From Oscillospiraceae bacterium (lineage in GTDB: Bacteria > Bacillota > Clostridia > Oscillospirales > Oscillospiraceae): 14,785 bases of DNA. Positions 1-6,956 of the stretch are shown one piece after another. Under the pieces are notes generated by a model. The model made no database searches, had not been told where the DNA came from, and saw only the letters and a program-made list of their open reading frames with translations. Both the position numbers and the translations under genes were made by a program. The stretch lies in contig JAFYIF010000344.1 of the NCBI GenBank assembly GCA_017538775.1, positions 1-14,785 on the forward strand, in the 5' to 3' direction. Each line of letters begins with the position of its first letter. Positions within the stretch are counted from its first letter, which is position 1.

Positions 1-1430
1 AACCGACCCCCACCGAAGCGCCGACGCCGACGGAGGAACCGACCCCCACCGAGGAACCCGCACCCACGGACGAGCCGGAGGAACCGGAGGAGACCGTCAT
101 CTTCCCGGACGTGAAGGTCAAAGCCTGGTATGCCCCCTACATTGAAAAAGTGACCCAGCTCCCCGGCATCATCGACGGGCGCATGGACCCGGACGGGGTG
201 AAGCGCTTCTATCCGGAGGCGGACGTGAAGCGCGGCGAATTCCTGAAGCTGGCCATCTGCGCGGCGGGCATCACCATCATCCTCTACACCCTGGACGAAA
301 GCCGCAACGACATCCACTGGGCCGGGGAATACTACACCATCGCCCTGGAGGAAAACCTGCTGGTCACCAACCGCCAGGGCAGCGAGCACCATGGGGACGG
401 CGAAGCGGAGCAGGCCCAGGTCATGGAGATCTTCCCCTGCACCTTCGAGGCCCTGGAGCAGCCCATCAGCCGCTATGAAATGGCGGTCATCCTGAGCAAC
501 CTCTGCGCCAACACCCTGATGGAGAAGGCGGTCATCGTCTCGGAGCCCTGGAACCACATCCCGGACTACGCGGACATCGCTCCCGGGGGCATCGCCTCTG
601 TGGAGCAGGCCTACGGCAAGGGCCTGCTGGTGGGCTATGAGGACGGCAGCTTCCGGGGGGAGCGGACCCTGAGCCGCGCCCAGGCCGCCGTGGTCATTGA
701 GCGCTTGCTCTGGGACAACGACCGCAGCGCCCCGCCCTGGGCCGAGGCGCAGCCGGACCAGGCCGAGCAGGTGCAGGAGAGCGCCGAATATGAGGGCTAT
801 CCCTCCTTCGCCTTCTGGCTCCGGGACCACATCAACGCCTGGGGCACCCTGGACAGCGTGGCCCGCCAGCGCATCTTCGGCAACGCCAACAAGGGCTATT
901 TCTACTCCGCGGCGGACGCGGCCCCCTATATGGTCAACGTGACCATCCCCATCTGGGTCATCGACAAAAACGGCATCAAGCAGTCCTCCACCGCCACGCT
1001 GACGGTCCACCGGCTGGTAGCCCAGGAGATCCGCCTGATCTTCCAGCAGATCTACGACGACCCGGAGCAATTCCCGATCTACGCCGGCTGGAACATCGGC
1101 GGCGCCCGCTTCACCGACCACATGCGCCACGCCTGGGGCATGGCCATCGACATCAACTCCCTGTACAACGCCGAGCTGAACTTCCGCAGCGGCTATCTGC
1201 GCGTCACCTGCGGCTACGGCTGGCAGCCCTACGGCGTGAGCACCTGGCTGGGCCGGAGCATCAGCGCCTACCGCGGCAGCATGAGCGGGACCAGTCCCTA
1301 CTCCATCCGGCCCGGCGGCAGCGTGGTCAAAGCCTTCGCCGCCTACGGCTGGGGCTGGGGCGGCAACGGCTGGAGCAACGGCAAGAGCTTCGACTTCATG
1401 CACTTCTCCGTGCTGCCGAACGGCGGCTAA
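1..1430 (+). CDS. SLH-domain surface protein with C-terminal M15 (VanY-like) peptidase domain, 5'-truncated
   Basis: The reading frame is open from the left edge (codons begin at position 3), so the start codon and any signal peptide lie outside the window. The visible part begins with a Pro/Thr/Glu-rich linker (about 3-100). SLH modules follow at roughly 102-272 and 558-713, with a degenerate one between them; SLH modules bind secondary cell-wall polymers and hold proteins on the surface. The C-terminal part (about 1015-1425) looks like an M15 metallopeptidase: HAWGMAIDIN gives the zinc ligands His (1128-1130) and Asp (1149-1151), and DFMHF gives the third ligand, His (1401-1403). M15 enzymes cleave D-Ala-containing or L-Ala-D-Glu peptidoglycan cross-bridges, so cell-wall remodelling is the likely job, though the exact bond cannot be told. 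It has no functional link to the downstream operon and is closed by its own terminator. The fold call is firm; substrate is unknown. Confidence 0.85.
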   Translation, partial: PTPTEAPTPTEEPTPTEEPAPTDEPEEPEETVIFPDVKVKAWYAPYIEKVTQLPGIIDGRMDPDGVKRFYPEADVKRGEFLKLAICAAGITIILYTLDESRNDIHWAGEYYTIALEENLLVTNRQGSEHHGDGEAEQAQVMEIFPCTFEALEQPISRYEMAVILSNLCANTLMEKAVIVSEPWNHIPDYADIAPGGIASVEQAYGKGLLVGYEDGSFRGERTLSRAQAAVVIERLLWDNDRSAPPWAEAQPDQAEQVQESAEYEGYPSFAFWLRDHINAWGTLDSVARQRIFGNANKGYFYSAADAAPYMVNVTIPIWVIDKNGIKQSSTATLTVHRLVAQEIRLIFQQIYDDPEQFPIYAGWNIGGARFTDHMRHAWGMAIDINSLYNAELNFRSGYLRVTCGYGWQPYGVSTWLGRSISAYRGSMSGTSPYSIRPGGSVVKAFAAYGWGWGGNGWSNGKSFDFMHFSVLPNGG

Positions 1431-1431
1431 T

Positions 1432-1461
1432 CCGGGAAACACAAGATCTTGTGTTTCCCGG
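1432..1461. repeat. Perfect 30-bp palindrome just after the peptidase gene
   Basis: Positions 1432-1446 are the exact reverse complement of 1447-1461, with AGATCT at the centre and CCGGG at the ends. It begins two bases after the stop codon of the peptidase gene. The RNA would fold into a hairpin of up to 15 bp, shortened at the tip by the need for a loop. No T run follows, so it is not a standard intrinsic terminator. It could be a transcript-end stabiliser, a binding site for a dimeric protein, or a first element of a tandem terminator with the hairpin at 1521-1556. Confidence 0.6.
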
Positions 1462-1520
1462 TAACGGGAGGCACAACGGTCAAAATCCACAAAAAATTCC
1501 CCAAAACTTCTGATATTCCA

Positions 1521-1556
1521 ACAAAAATCCCTCTTGACAGCAGGAGGGATTTTTGT
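1521..1556 (+). terminator. Bidirectional rho-independent terminator
   Basis: A perfect 13-bp stem pairs 1521-1533 with 1544-1556 around a 10-base loop. The 3' arm ends GGGATTTTTGT, giving a T run on the + strand, and the 5' arm begins ACAAAAATCCC, giving the matching T run on the - strand. It should therefore stop transcripts from either side. Its position fits termination of the upstream peptidase gene and insulation of the ribosomal operon. The loop also holds the probable -35 box of the operon promoter. Confidence 0.85.
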
Positions 1557-1562
1557 TATCTT
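1534..1562 (+). promoter_or_regulatory. Probable sigma-A-type promoter of the S10 superoperon
   Basis: TTGACA at 1534-1539 is a perfect -35 consensus. After a 17-base spacer, TATCTT at 1557-1562 matches four of six -10 consensus bases. The predicted start (about 1568-1570) coincides with the first base of a stable hairpin (1569-1597), so the RNA would begin directly with a structure, which supports the assignment. The -35 lies in the loop of the terminator at 1521-1556 and the spacer is that terminator's T-rich arm. It is the best promoter candidate seen before rpsJ. Not proven; a promoter further upstream would have to read through the terminator. Confidence 0.55.
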
Positions 1563-1568
1563 ATTAAA

Positions 1569-1916
1569 GTCTGCGGGACGTTTGCGCCCTGGCAGACACT
1601 GCGATGAAGCGGGAGATTGCTCCGACTGGCGGAGGTAACTTCCGTGGAGTATGTCCGGTGCCGCCTCCCTTGGCGGCACGCAATCGGGCGGCTGAGATTT
1701 TCCGGACCCTGTACGAGTATGCGCGTATATCGTTCAGACGGGAAGAAACCGGCCAACACCGGGGCAGCTGGACTTGCGACGGCCCCCCGACGCCGGTTTG
1801 TTTTTCGCCCGAAGCCTGATACGCACGGTATGGTGGAAAGAAAATTTCATCCGTGCGGGCCAAACAAGGCGGAGTCCATGCCGCCGAAAAATCGAAAAAA
1901 GGAAGGAATCACACCC
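1569..1916 (+). promoter_or_regulatory. Structured 5' leader of the rpsJ (S10) operon
   Basis: About 350 bases without a credible gene separate the promoter from rpsJ. Several hairpins can be read directly. One pairs 1569-1574 with 1592-1597 and contains an inner GGG/CCC and CG/CG stem. Others are 1630-1644 (TAA loop), 1658-1679 (perfect 8 bp GTGCCGCC/GGCGGCAC), 1713-1733 (one bulged G), 1746-1799 (terminator-like, listed separately), 1822-1857 (7 bp CGCACGG/CCGTGCG) and 1868-1885 (GGCGG/CCGCC). The density of stems and the terminator-like hairpin suggest autogenous control of ribosomal-protein synthesis. In E. coli L4 regulates the S10 operon through its leader, and rpsJ-upstream leaders have been proposed for Firmicutes. 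Which protein, if any, binds here cannot be told. The GGAAGG ribosome binding site of rpsJ is at 1901-1906. Confidence 0.6.
1746..1805 (+). terminator. Terminator-like hairpin (possible attenuator) in the rpsJ leader
   Basis: AAACCGGC (1746-1753) pairs perfectly with GCCGGTTT (1792-1799). An inner stem GGGGC/GCCCC (1761-1765 with 1782-1786) sits inside. The outer stem is followed at once by G and TTTTT (1800-1805). This is the shape of an intrinsic terminator, placed more than 110 bases before the first gene of the operon, so it would act as an attenuator. A competing pairing exists: CCGGT (1655-1659) can pair with ACCGG (1748-1752), which would open the outer stem. Function is inferred from shape only; the long interior reduces certainty. 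Confidence 0.5.
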
Positions 1917-2231
1917 ATGGCAAGCACGAAGAAGCAGATCCGCATCCGTCTCAAGGCCTACGATCACCAGCTGATCGACTCCGCCGCCGAGAAGATCGTC
2001 GAGACCGCCAAGCGCACGGACGCGAAGGTCTCCGGCCCCATCCCCCTGCCCACCCAGACCGAGGTCATCACCATCCTCCGCGCCGTCCACAAGTACAAGG
2101 ACAGCCGCGAGCAGTTCGAGCGCCGCACCCACAAGCGCCTGATCGACATCATCAACCCCACCCAGAAGACCGTGGAGGCCCTGATGAGCCTGGAACTGCC
2201 CGCCGGTGTGGAGATTGAGATCAAGCTGTAA
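1917..2231 (+). CDS. rpsJ: 30S ribosomal protein S10
   Basis: The 104-residue product is the usual S10 length and carries the family pattern from end to end: [14 protein letters not shown] near the start, GPIPLPT in the middle (the extended loop that reaches into the 30S head), and [18 protein letters not shown] in the C-terminal half. S10 is a late-assembling head protein of the small subunit and, in other bacteria, also the NusE partner in transcription antitermination. The ATG at 1917 was chosen because it follows GGAAGG (1901-1906) by ten bases and gives the family N-terminus; the frame stays open upstream to about 1617 but that stretch is leader with no family similarity. It is the first gene of the superoperon, behind a long structured leader and before a 145-base structured spacer. 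Confidence 0.97.
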   Translation: MASTKKQIRIRLKAYDHQLIDSAAEKIVETAKRTDAKVSGPIPLPTQTEVITILRAVHKYKDSREQFERRTHKRLIDIINPTQKTVEALMSLELPAGVEIEIKL

Positions 2232-2376
2232 TACAATATCAAATTTACTTTCAACCCGATCACCGTTGACTTGCGTGAGACGGTGAGGGTCAAGTTGCCA
2301 GCCTCTGACTCCCGGCGGAACCCGCGCCGGGCGTGCAAGCGCGGCAACCAATAACCTTGAAGGAGGAAATCATTCC
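2232..2376 (+). promoter_or_regulatory. Structured rpsJ-rplC spacer, possible internal regulatory RNA
   Basis: This gap is 145 bases where most others in the operon are under 20. GTTGCC (2294-2299) pairs with GGCAAC (2343-2348), enclosing a perfect 7-bp hairpin CCCGGCG/CGCCGGG (2311-2317 with 2325-2331). Just upstream, CACCG (2261-2265) can pair with CGGTG (2281-2285), or TTGAC (2266-2270) with GTCAA (2289-2293); these two pairings overlap and exclude each other. The outer stem ends 12 bases before the AAGGAGG of rplC (2360-2366), so folding could affect its access. A weak promoter is possible (TGGAGA 2209-2214, 17 bases, TACAAT 2232-2237). No T run follows the strong stem, so termination is not suggested. 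Confidence 0.45.
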
Positions 2377-3102
2377 ATGAAGAAAGCCATCATCGGCAAG
2401 AAGGTCGGCATGACGCAGATCTTCGATGAGGCGGGAAAGGTCGTCCCCGTGACCGTCATCGAAGCCGGCCCCTGTGTGGTCGTGCAGAAGAAGACGGTGG
2501 AGAAGGAAGGCTACGCCGCCGTCCAGCTGGGCTACGCCGACGCCGCCGAGCGCCGTCTGAGCAAGCCGGAAAAGGGTCATTTTGACAAAGCCGGCGTCGC
2601 CGCCAAGCGTCACCTGAAGGAGTTCCGTCTGGAGAACGCCGCGGAGCTGAACGTGGGCGACGTGATCAGCGCCGACACCTTCAAAGAGGGCGACCACATC
2701 GACGTGACCGGCACCAGCAAGGGTCACGGCTACCAGGGCGCGATCAAGCGCCACGGCGCCCAGCGCACGCCCACCAGCCACGGCGGCGGTCCCGTGCATC
2801 GCCACGCCGGTTCCATGGGCTCCACCTCTTCCCCCAGCCGCATCTTCAAGGGCCACATCGGCGCCGGTCAGATGGGCGTGGACCAGGTCACCGTCCAGAA
2901 TCTGGACGTGGTGAAGGTGGACCCGGAGCTGAACATGATCGTGGTCCGGGGCGCGGTCCCCGGCCCCAAGGGCGGCATCGTCTACCTGAAGAACACCGTG
3001 AAGACCATCGTGGAGAAGAAGGTCGCCACCGCCGTCAGCGTCAACCCGCAGAAGCAGAGCGGCCGCGGCAATCCGCAGAAGGCCTCCGCCCGTACCAGAT
3101 AA
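2377..3102 (+). CDS. rplC: 50S ribosomal protein L3, with extended C-terminus
   Basis: L3 is an early 23S rRNA-binding protein that helps nucleate 50S assembly and reaches toward the peptidyl transferase centre. Recognisable segments are [14 protein letters not shown] at the N-terminus, the central extension with [23 protein letters not shown] (residues about 126-148), [23 protein letters not shown] and GAVPGPKGG near residue 200. The Gln in GAGQMG lies where PrmB methylates E. coli L3; whether that happens here is unknown. At 241 residues it is about 30 longer than the usual 205-215; the surplus is a basic tail with two NPQK motifs, following the normal end of the family. The start ATG follows AAGGAGG (2360-2366). 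A structured spacer precedes it and rplD follows after 19 bases. Confidence 0.96.
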   Translation: MKKAIIGKKVGMTQIFDEAGKVVPVTVIEAGPCVVVQKKTVEKEGYAAVQLGYADAAERRLSKPEKGHFDKAGVAAKRHLKEFRLENAAELNVGDVISADTFKEGDHIDVTGTSKGHGYQGAIKRHGAQRTPTSHGGGPVHRHAGSMGSTSSPSRIFKGHIGAGQMGVDQVTVQNLDVVKVDPELNMIVVRGAVPGPKGGIVYLKNTVKTIVEKKVATAVSVNPQKQSGRGNPQKASARTR

Positions 3103-3121
3103 GGAAAGGAGCGTGTAGGAA

Positions 3122-3745
3122 ATGCCGAAAGCAGCATTGTATGATATGTCCGGCAATCCCGCCGGCGAAGTGGAGCTGTCCGAAGCCGTCTTCGGGATCG
3201 AGCCCAACGAGAACGCGGTCCACGCGGCGGTCAAGAACTATCTGGCCAACCAGCGTCAGGGCACGCAGAGCGCGCTCACCAAGGGCGAGGTCGCTTACTC
3301 CACCATCAAGCCCTGGAGACAGAAGGGCACGGGCCGCGCCCGCGCCGGTTACAAGGGTTCTCCCGTCTGGTACCACGGCGGCGTCGCCTTCGCCCCGAAG
3401 CCCCGGGATTACCGCTACAGCCTGAACAAGAAGGTCCGTCGTCTGGCCCTCAAGAGCGCCCTGAGCGCCAAGGCCGCCGACGGGGAGATCGTCGTCATCC
3501 GCGACATGAAGATGGACGAGATCAAAACCAAGCCCTTCGCCGAGCTGCTGCGCAAGGTCGGCGCCGACGGCAAGACCCTGGTGGTCACCGCCGGACCCGA
3601 CACCAACGTGGTGAAATCCGCCCGCAACATCGCCGGGGTGGAGACCGCCATGGCCAGCGTCCTGAACCCCTACGCGGTGCTGAACAACACCCGCCTGGTG
3701 ATCGCCGAGGACGCCCTGCCGAAGATCGAGGAGGTGTACGCATGA
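3122..3745 (+). CDS. rplD: 50S ribosomal protein L4
   Basis: The 207-residue product is the normal L4 length. The long internal loop that lines the peptide exit tunnel is visible as KPWRQKGTGRARAG with SPVWYHGGVAFAPKPRDY after it (residues about 60-100). Macrolide-resistance changes in other bacteria fall in this loop; here the residues look wild type. The C-terminal globular domain ends with [28 protein letters not shown]4 is the autogenous repressor of the S10 operon in E. coli, so it is one candidate ligand for the leader at 1569-1916, but nothing in the sequence proves this. Its stop codon overlaps the start of rplW by four bases (ATGA), implying translational coupling. Confidence 0.97.
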   Translation: MPKAALYDMSGNPAGEVELSEAVFGIEPNENAVHAAVKNYLANQRQGTQSALTKGEVAYSTIKPWRQKGTGRARAGYKGSPVWYHGGVAFAPKPRDYRYSLNKKVRRLALKSALSAKAADGEIVVIRDMKMDEIKTKPFAELLRKVGADGKTLVVTAGPDTNVVKSARNIAGVETAMASVLNPYAVLNNTRLVIAEDALPKIEEVYA

Positions 3746-4041
3746 AACGTACCGCTTACGATGTTGTGATCCGTCCGATCATCAGCGAGCAGTCCATGGA
3801 GGACATGGACATCAAAAAGTATGTCTTTGAAGTCGCCCCCGACGCCACCAAGGTGGAGATCGCCCGCGCCATCGAGGAGATCTTCGACGTGCGCGTGATC
3901 AAGGTCAACACCCTGCACGTCCGTGGCCGCGCCAAGCGCGTGGGCGCGAACCCCGTGGGTCGGACCAAGAACTGGAAGAAGGCCGTGGTCAAGCTGAGCG
4001 CCGACAGCAAGAACATCGAGATCTTCGAGAACATGGCTTAA
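3742..4041 (+). CDS. rplW: 50S ribosomal protein L23
   Basis: A 99-residue L23 with the family pattern: [13 protein letters not shown] at the start, [23 protein letters not shown], then [15 protein letters not shown] (the loop that reaches the exit tunnel) and [12 protein letters not shown]23 sits at the tunnel exit and is the docking site for trigger factor and the signal recognition particle. The ATG overlaps the rplD stop (ATGA) and its ribosome binding site, GAGGAGGTG, lies inside the end of rplD (3728-3736), so it is probably translated by coupling. rplB follows after 13 bases. Confidence 0.97.
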   Translation: MKRTAYDVVIRPIISEQSMEDMDIKKYVFEVAPDATKVEIARAIEEIFDVRVIKVNTLHVRGRAKRVGANPVGRTKNWKKAVVKLSADSKNIEIFENMA

Positions 4042-4054
4042 GGGAGGAAGGAAC

Positions 4055-4894
4055 ATGTCCATCAAAACTTACAGACCTACCACTCCCGCCCGGCGTCAGA
4101 TGACCGTCTCCGGCTTTGACGGCGTGGACAAACATGCCGAGCCGGAAAAGAGCCTGGTAGAGGTGCTGAAAAAGCACGCCGGCCGCAACAGCTACGGCCA
4201 CATCACCGTCCGCCACCAGGGCGGCGGCAACCGCAAGAAGTACCGCGTCATCGACTTCAAGCGCAACGACAAGCTGGGCGTCTCCGCCACGGTCGAGCGC
4301 CTGGAGTACGACCCCAACCGCAGCGCCTTCATCGCGCTGGTCACCTATGAAGACGGCGACAAGCGCTATATCCTGGCCCCCAACGGCCTGAAGGCCGGGG
4401 ACAAGATCGTGGCCGGACCCGAGGCCGATATCATCGCCGGCAACGCCCTGCCCCTGAGCAACATCCCCGTGGGCACCGTGATCCACAACATCGAGCTCTA
4501 TCCCGGCAAGGGTGCCCAGCTCGTCCGCTCCGCCGGCGTCAGCGCCCAGCTGATGGCCAAGGAGGGGGCCATGGCCACGGTCCGCCTGCCCTCCGGCGAG
4601 TTCCGCAAGGTCCGCGCCAACTGCATGGCCACCATCGGCCAGGTGGGCAACATCGACCACGCCAACGTCCACATCGGCAAGGCCGGCCGCAAGCGCCACA
4701 TGGGCATCCGTCCCACCGTCCGCGGCTCCGTCATGAACCCGGTGGACCACCCCCACGGCGGCGGCGAGGGCAAGAGCCCCGTGGGCCGTCCCGGCCCCGT
4801 GACCCCTTGGGGCAAGCCGGCACTGGGTTACAAGACCCGCAAGACGAAGAACCAGTCCGACAAGTTCATCGTCAAGCGCCGCAACGCGAAGTAA
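4055..4894 (+). CDS. rplB: 50S ribosomal protein L2
   Basis: L2 is one of the most conserved 50S proteins and is needed for subunit association and the peptidyl transferase centre. The 279-residue product is close to the usual 273-277. Signatures seen are [13 protein letters not shown] at the start, [22 protein letters not shown] (residues about 49-70), the SH3-like domain with [22 protein letters not shown], and the C-terminal [20 protein letters not shown] with the conserved histidine near the catalytic site. It ends in a basic tail, [15 protein letters not shown]. The ATG follows GGGAGGAAGG. No truncation or unusual residue is apparent. It lies 13 bases after rplW and 15 before rpsS. Confidence 0.98.
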   Translation: MSIKTYRPTTPARRQMTVSGFDGVDKHAEPEKSLVEVLKKHAGRNSYGHITVRHQGGGNRKKYRVIDFKRNDKLGVSATVERLEYDPNRSAFIALVTYEDGDKRYILAPNGLKAGDKIVAGPEADIIAGNALPLSNIPVGTVIHNIELYPGKGAQLVRSAGVSAQLMAKEGAMATVRLPSGEFRKVRANCMATIGQVGNIDHANVHIGKAGRKRHMGIRPTVRGSVMNPVDHPHGGGEGKSPVGRPGPVTPWGKPALGYKTRKTKNQSDKFIVKRRNAK

Positions 4895-4909
4895 GGAGGG
4901 AAACGAGCA

Positions 4910-5182
4910 ATGAGCAGAAGTATCAAGAAGGGCCCCTTCGCCGCGCCTGAGCTGCTGAAGAGAGTCAGCGAGATGAACAAGACCGGCTCCAAGGCCGTCA
5001 TCAAGACCTGGAGCCGCGCCTCCACCATTTTCCCCAGCTTCGTCGGCCACACCATCGCCGTCCATGACGGCCGCCGTCACGTCCCCGTGTACGTCACCGA
5101 GGACATGGTCGGGCACAAGCTGGGCGAGTTCGCCCCCACCCGCACCTTCCGCGGCCACAGCGGCGGCAAGACCGGTAAGTAA
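4910..5182 (+). CDS. rpsS: 30S ribosomal protein S19
   Basis: The 90-residue product begins [18 protein letters not shown] and contains [44 protein letters not shown], then TRTFRGHSG, the continuous signature of S19. S19 forms a complex with S13 in the head of the small subunit and contacts the decoding region and intersubunit bridges. The ATG follows TAAGGAGGG at the end of rplB. It is followed 14 bases later by rplV. Length and sequence are ordinary. Confidence 0.97.
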   Translation: MSRSIKKGPFAAPELLKRVSEMNKTGSKAVIKTWSRASTIFPSFVGHTIAVHDGRRHVPVYVTEDMVGHKLGEFAPTRTFRGHSGGKTGK

Positions 5183-5196
5183 GAGGAGGAGAGAAC

Positions 5197-5532
5197 ATGG
5201 AAGCGAAAGCGCATCTGAAATACGCACGGATCTCCCCCCGCAAGGTGAAGATCGTCTGCGACCTGATTCGCGGCAAGGACGTGAAGCTGGCCCGCGGCAT
5301 TCTGGAGAACACCCCCAAGGCGGCCAGCGAGCTGCTGATCAAGCTGCTGAACAGCGCCGCGGCCAACGCGGAAAACAACTTCGGCATGGACCCGGAGCGG
5401 CTCTACGTCTCCGAGACCTACGCCAACCCCGGCCCCATCCTCAAGCGCGGTATGCCCCGCGCCCAGGGCCGGATGTATCGCATCAACAAGAGGACCAGCC
5501 ACATCACCATCGTCGTGGCTGAGAAAGACTAA
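5197..5532 (+). CDS. rplV: 50S ribosomal protein L22
   Basis: A 111-residue L22 with the usual opening [27 protein letters not shown], the helix [31 protein letters not shown], and the beta-hairpin region [27 protein letters not shown] (residues about 83-110) that lines the nascent-peptide tunnel. The hairpin tip is intact, with none of the known macrolide-resistance deletions apparent. The ATG follows AAGAGGAGG. rpsC follows after 17 bases with its own AGGGAGGAGG site. Confidence 0.97.
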   Translation: MEAKAHLKYARISPRKVKIVCDLIRGKDVKLARGILENTPKAASELLIKLLNSAAANAENNFGMDPERLYVSETYANPGPILKRGMPRAQGRMYRINKRTSHITIVVAEKD

Positions 5533-5549
5533 GGGAGGAGGCAGAGACT

Positions 5550-6524
5550 ATGGGACAGAAGGTTCATCCGCACGGAATGCGGGTCGGCGTCATCAAGGAT
5601 TGGGATTCCCGCTGGTACGCCCGTCCCGACAAGGTCGGCGACCTGATCGTGGAGGATCACAAGATCCGCCAGTACCTGAAGAAGACCCTGTACAGCGCCG
5701 GCGTGCCCACCATCGAGATCGAGCGCGACAGCGCCAAGGTCCGCATCTATCTGCACTGCTCCCGCCCCGGCGTGGTGATCGGCAAGGGCGGCGAGGCCAT
5801 TGAGGCCCTGAAGAAGGACATCGAGAAGCGCATCGGCAAGCCCGTGGCCCTCTCCATCGTGGAGGTCCGCACCCCCGACACCAACGCCCAGCTTGTGGCC
5901 GAGAACATCGCCCAGCAGATCGAGAAGCGCATCTCCCACCGCCGCGCCATGAAGAACGCCATTGGCCGCGCCATGCGCATGGGCGCCCTGGGCATCAAGG
6001 TCATGTGCTCCGGCCGTCTGGGCGGACGCGAGATCGCCGGCGTCGAGCAGTACCACGAGGGCACCATCCCCCTGCAGACCCTCCGGGCCGACATCGACTA
6101 CGGCTTCACCGAGGCTGCCACCACCTATGGCCGCATCGGCGTCAAGGTGTGGATCTACAAGGGCGAGGTGCTGACCACCACCCTGCGTTCCACCCCGCGT
6201 GTGATGGATATGAACCGGCGCGACGAGCGTCGGCGCGACGACCGCCGGAGAGGCGGACGCGGCGGCGACCGGCGCGGAGGCTACAACCGCGACAACCGCG
6301 GCGGCTACAACCGGGACGGCAACCGTCCGGCGGGCCAGGGCGGCTACAACCGCGACGGCAATCGCCCGGCGGGCCAGGGCGGCTACAACCGGGACGGCAA
6401 CCGCCCGGCGGGCCAGGGCGGTTACAACCGGGACGGCAACCGCCCGGCGGGCCAGGGCGGCTATAACCGCGGCCCCCGTCCGAACAATCCCTCCAGCGCA
6501 CCCAAGGAAGGAGGCAACAAGTAA
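5550..6524 (+). CDS. rpsC: 30S ribosomal protein S3 with long repetitive Arg/Gly-rich C-terminal tail
   Basis: Residues 1-213 are a normal S3: [20 protein letters not shown] at the start, a KH domain with GKGG at 78-81, and the C-terminal domain with [11 protein letters not shown] (154-164) and DYGFTEA. S3 lines the mRNA entry tunnel and contributes to helicase activity. The protein is 324 residues, against about 218-233 in B. subtilis and E. coli. The extra 110 residues are low-complexity: a run rich in Arg, Asp and Gly (223-242), a short GGYNRDNR unit, four identical copies of [13 protein letters not shown] (251-302), a partial fifth copy and [16 protein letters not shown]. This resembles RGG-type disordered RNA-binding tails; the function is unknown. 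The stop overlaps the rplP ATG by one base (TAATG), so the frame is intact. Confidence 0.96.
   Translation: MGQKVHPHGMRVGVIKDWDSRWYARPDKVGDLIVEDHKIRQYLKKTLYSAGVPTIEIERDSAKVRIYLHCSRPGVVIGKGGEAIEALKKDIEKRIGKPVALSIVEVRTPDTNAQLVAENIAQQIEKRISHRRAMKNAIGRAMRMGALGIKVMCSGRLGGREIAGVEQYHEGTIPLQTLRADIDYGFTEAATTYGRIGVKVWIYKGEVLTTTLRSTPRVMDMNRRDERRRDDRRRGGRGGDRRGGYNRDNRGGYNRDGNRPAGQGGYNRDGNRPAGQGGYNRDGNRPAGQGGYNRDGNRPAGQGGYNRGPRPNNPSSAPKEGGNK
6276..6482 (+). repeat. Tandem 39-bp repeats encoding the S3 tail
   Basis: Four complete 39-bp units occupy 6300-6338, 6339-6377, 6378-6416 and 6417-6455. Each encodes [14 protein letters not shown] shortened unit (GGYNRDNR, 6276-6299) precedes them and a partial unit (GGYNRGPRP, 6456-6482) follows. 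Against unit 3, the other units differ at one, two and one bases. Every difference is a silent third-position change, so the peptide is identical in all four. Recent expansion by slippage or recombination is likely, with the peptide perhaps under constraint. Confidence 0.9.
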
Positions 6525-6955
6525 TGCTTCTGCCGAAACGAGTCAAATATCGCCGCCAGCAGCGCGGCCGCATGAAGGGCAAGGCCAGCCGGGGCAACTT
6601 CGTGGCCTACGGTGAGTTCGGCCTGATGGCCACCGAGCCTGCCTGGATCACCAGCAACCAGATCGAGGCGGCCCGTGTCGCCATCAACCGTTGTATGCGC
6701 CGCGGCGGCAACGTCTGGATCAAGATCTTCCCCGACAAGCCTGTGACCCAGAAGCCCGCCGAGACCCGTATGGGTTCCGGTAAGGGCTCCCCGGAGTACT
6801 GGGTGGCCGTGGTGAAGCCGGGCCGCGTCCTCTTCGAGGTGGGCGGCATCAACGAGGAGCTCGCCCGCGAGGCCCTGCGTCTTGCCAGCTACAAGCTCCC
6901 CTGCAAGACCAAGATCGTCGCCCGGGAGACCGAGACTGAGAACGGTGGTGAATGA
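6524..6955 (+). CDS. rplP: 50S ribosomal protein L16
   Basis: The 143-residue product opens [18 protein letters not shown] and continues FGEF-like [28 protein letters not shown], then [37 protein letters not shown], the standard L16 signature. L16 is a late-assembling protein that helps position the acceptor arm of A-site tRNA. Its ATG shares one base with the rpsC stop (TAATG) and its AAGGAGG site lies inside the end of rpsC, implying coupling. The C-terminal tail is slightly longer than in some relatives but ordinary. rpmC begins one base after the stop. Confidence 0.97.
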   Translation: MLLPKRVKYRRQQRGRMKGKASRGNFVAYGEFGLMATEPAWITSNQIEAARVAINRCMRRGGNVWIKIFPDKPVTQKPAETRMGSGKGSPEYWVAVVKPGRVLFEVGGINEELAREALRLASYKLPCKTKIVARETETENGGE

Positions 6956-6956
6956 G

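Noticed and set aside
111..113. GTG at 111 as the true start of the SLH/M15 protein.
   Set aside because: The frame is open to the window edge with a Pro/Thr/Glu linker and the first SLH module begins before 111 (FPDV at 102), so the gene continues upstream.
1569..1805. T-box riboswitch in the leader.
   Set aside because: I could not find the T-box conserved sequence or a matching specifier arrangement, and the downstream genes are ribosomal, not amino-acid related.
1604..1819. A 71-codon open frame in the S10 leader that could be a leader peptide.
   Set aside because: It has no ribosome binding site, runs through several hairpins and the attenuator, and its residues look random.
1617..1916. 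An N-terminal extension of S10 by 100 residues.
   Set aside because: S10 is about 102-104 residues, and ATG 1917 has a proper ribosome binding site; the upstream codons cover structured leader RNA.
6276..6482. Regular 39-bp repeats that could suggest a CRISPR array.
   Set aside because: The units are contiguous with no spacers, keep the rpsC frame, and differ only by silent changes.
6882..6956. An earlier start for rpmC inside rplP.
   Set aside because: It would add 25 residues unlike any L29; ATG 6957 matches the family start.
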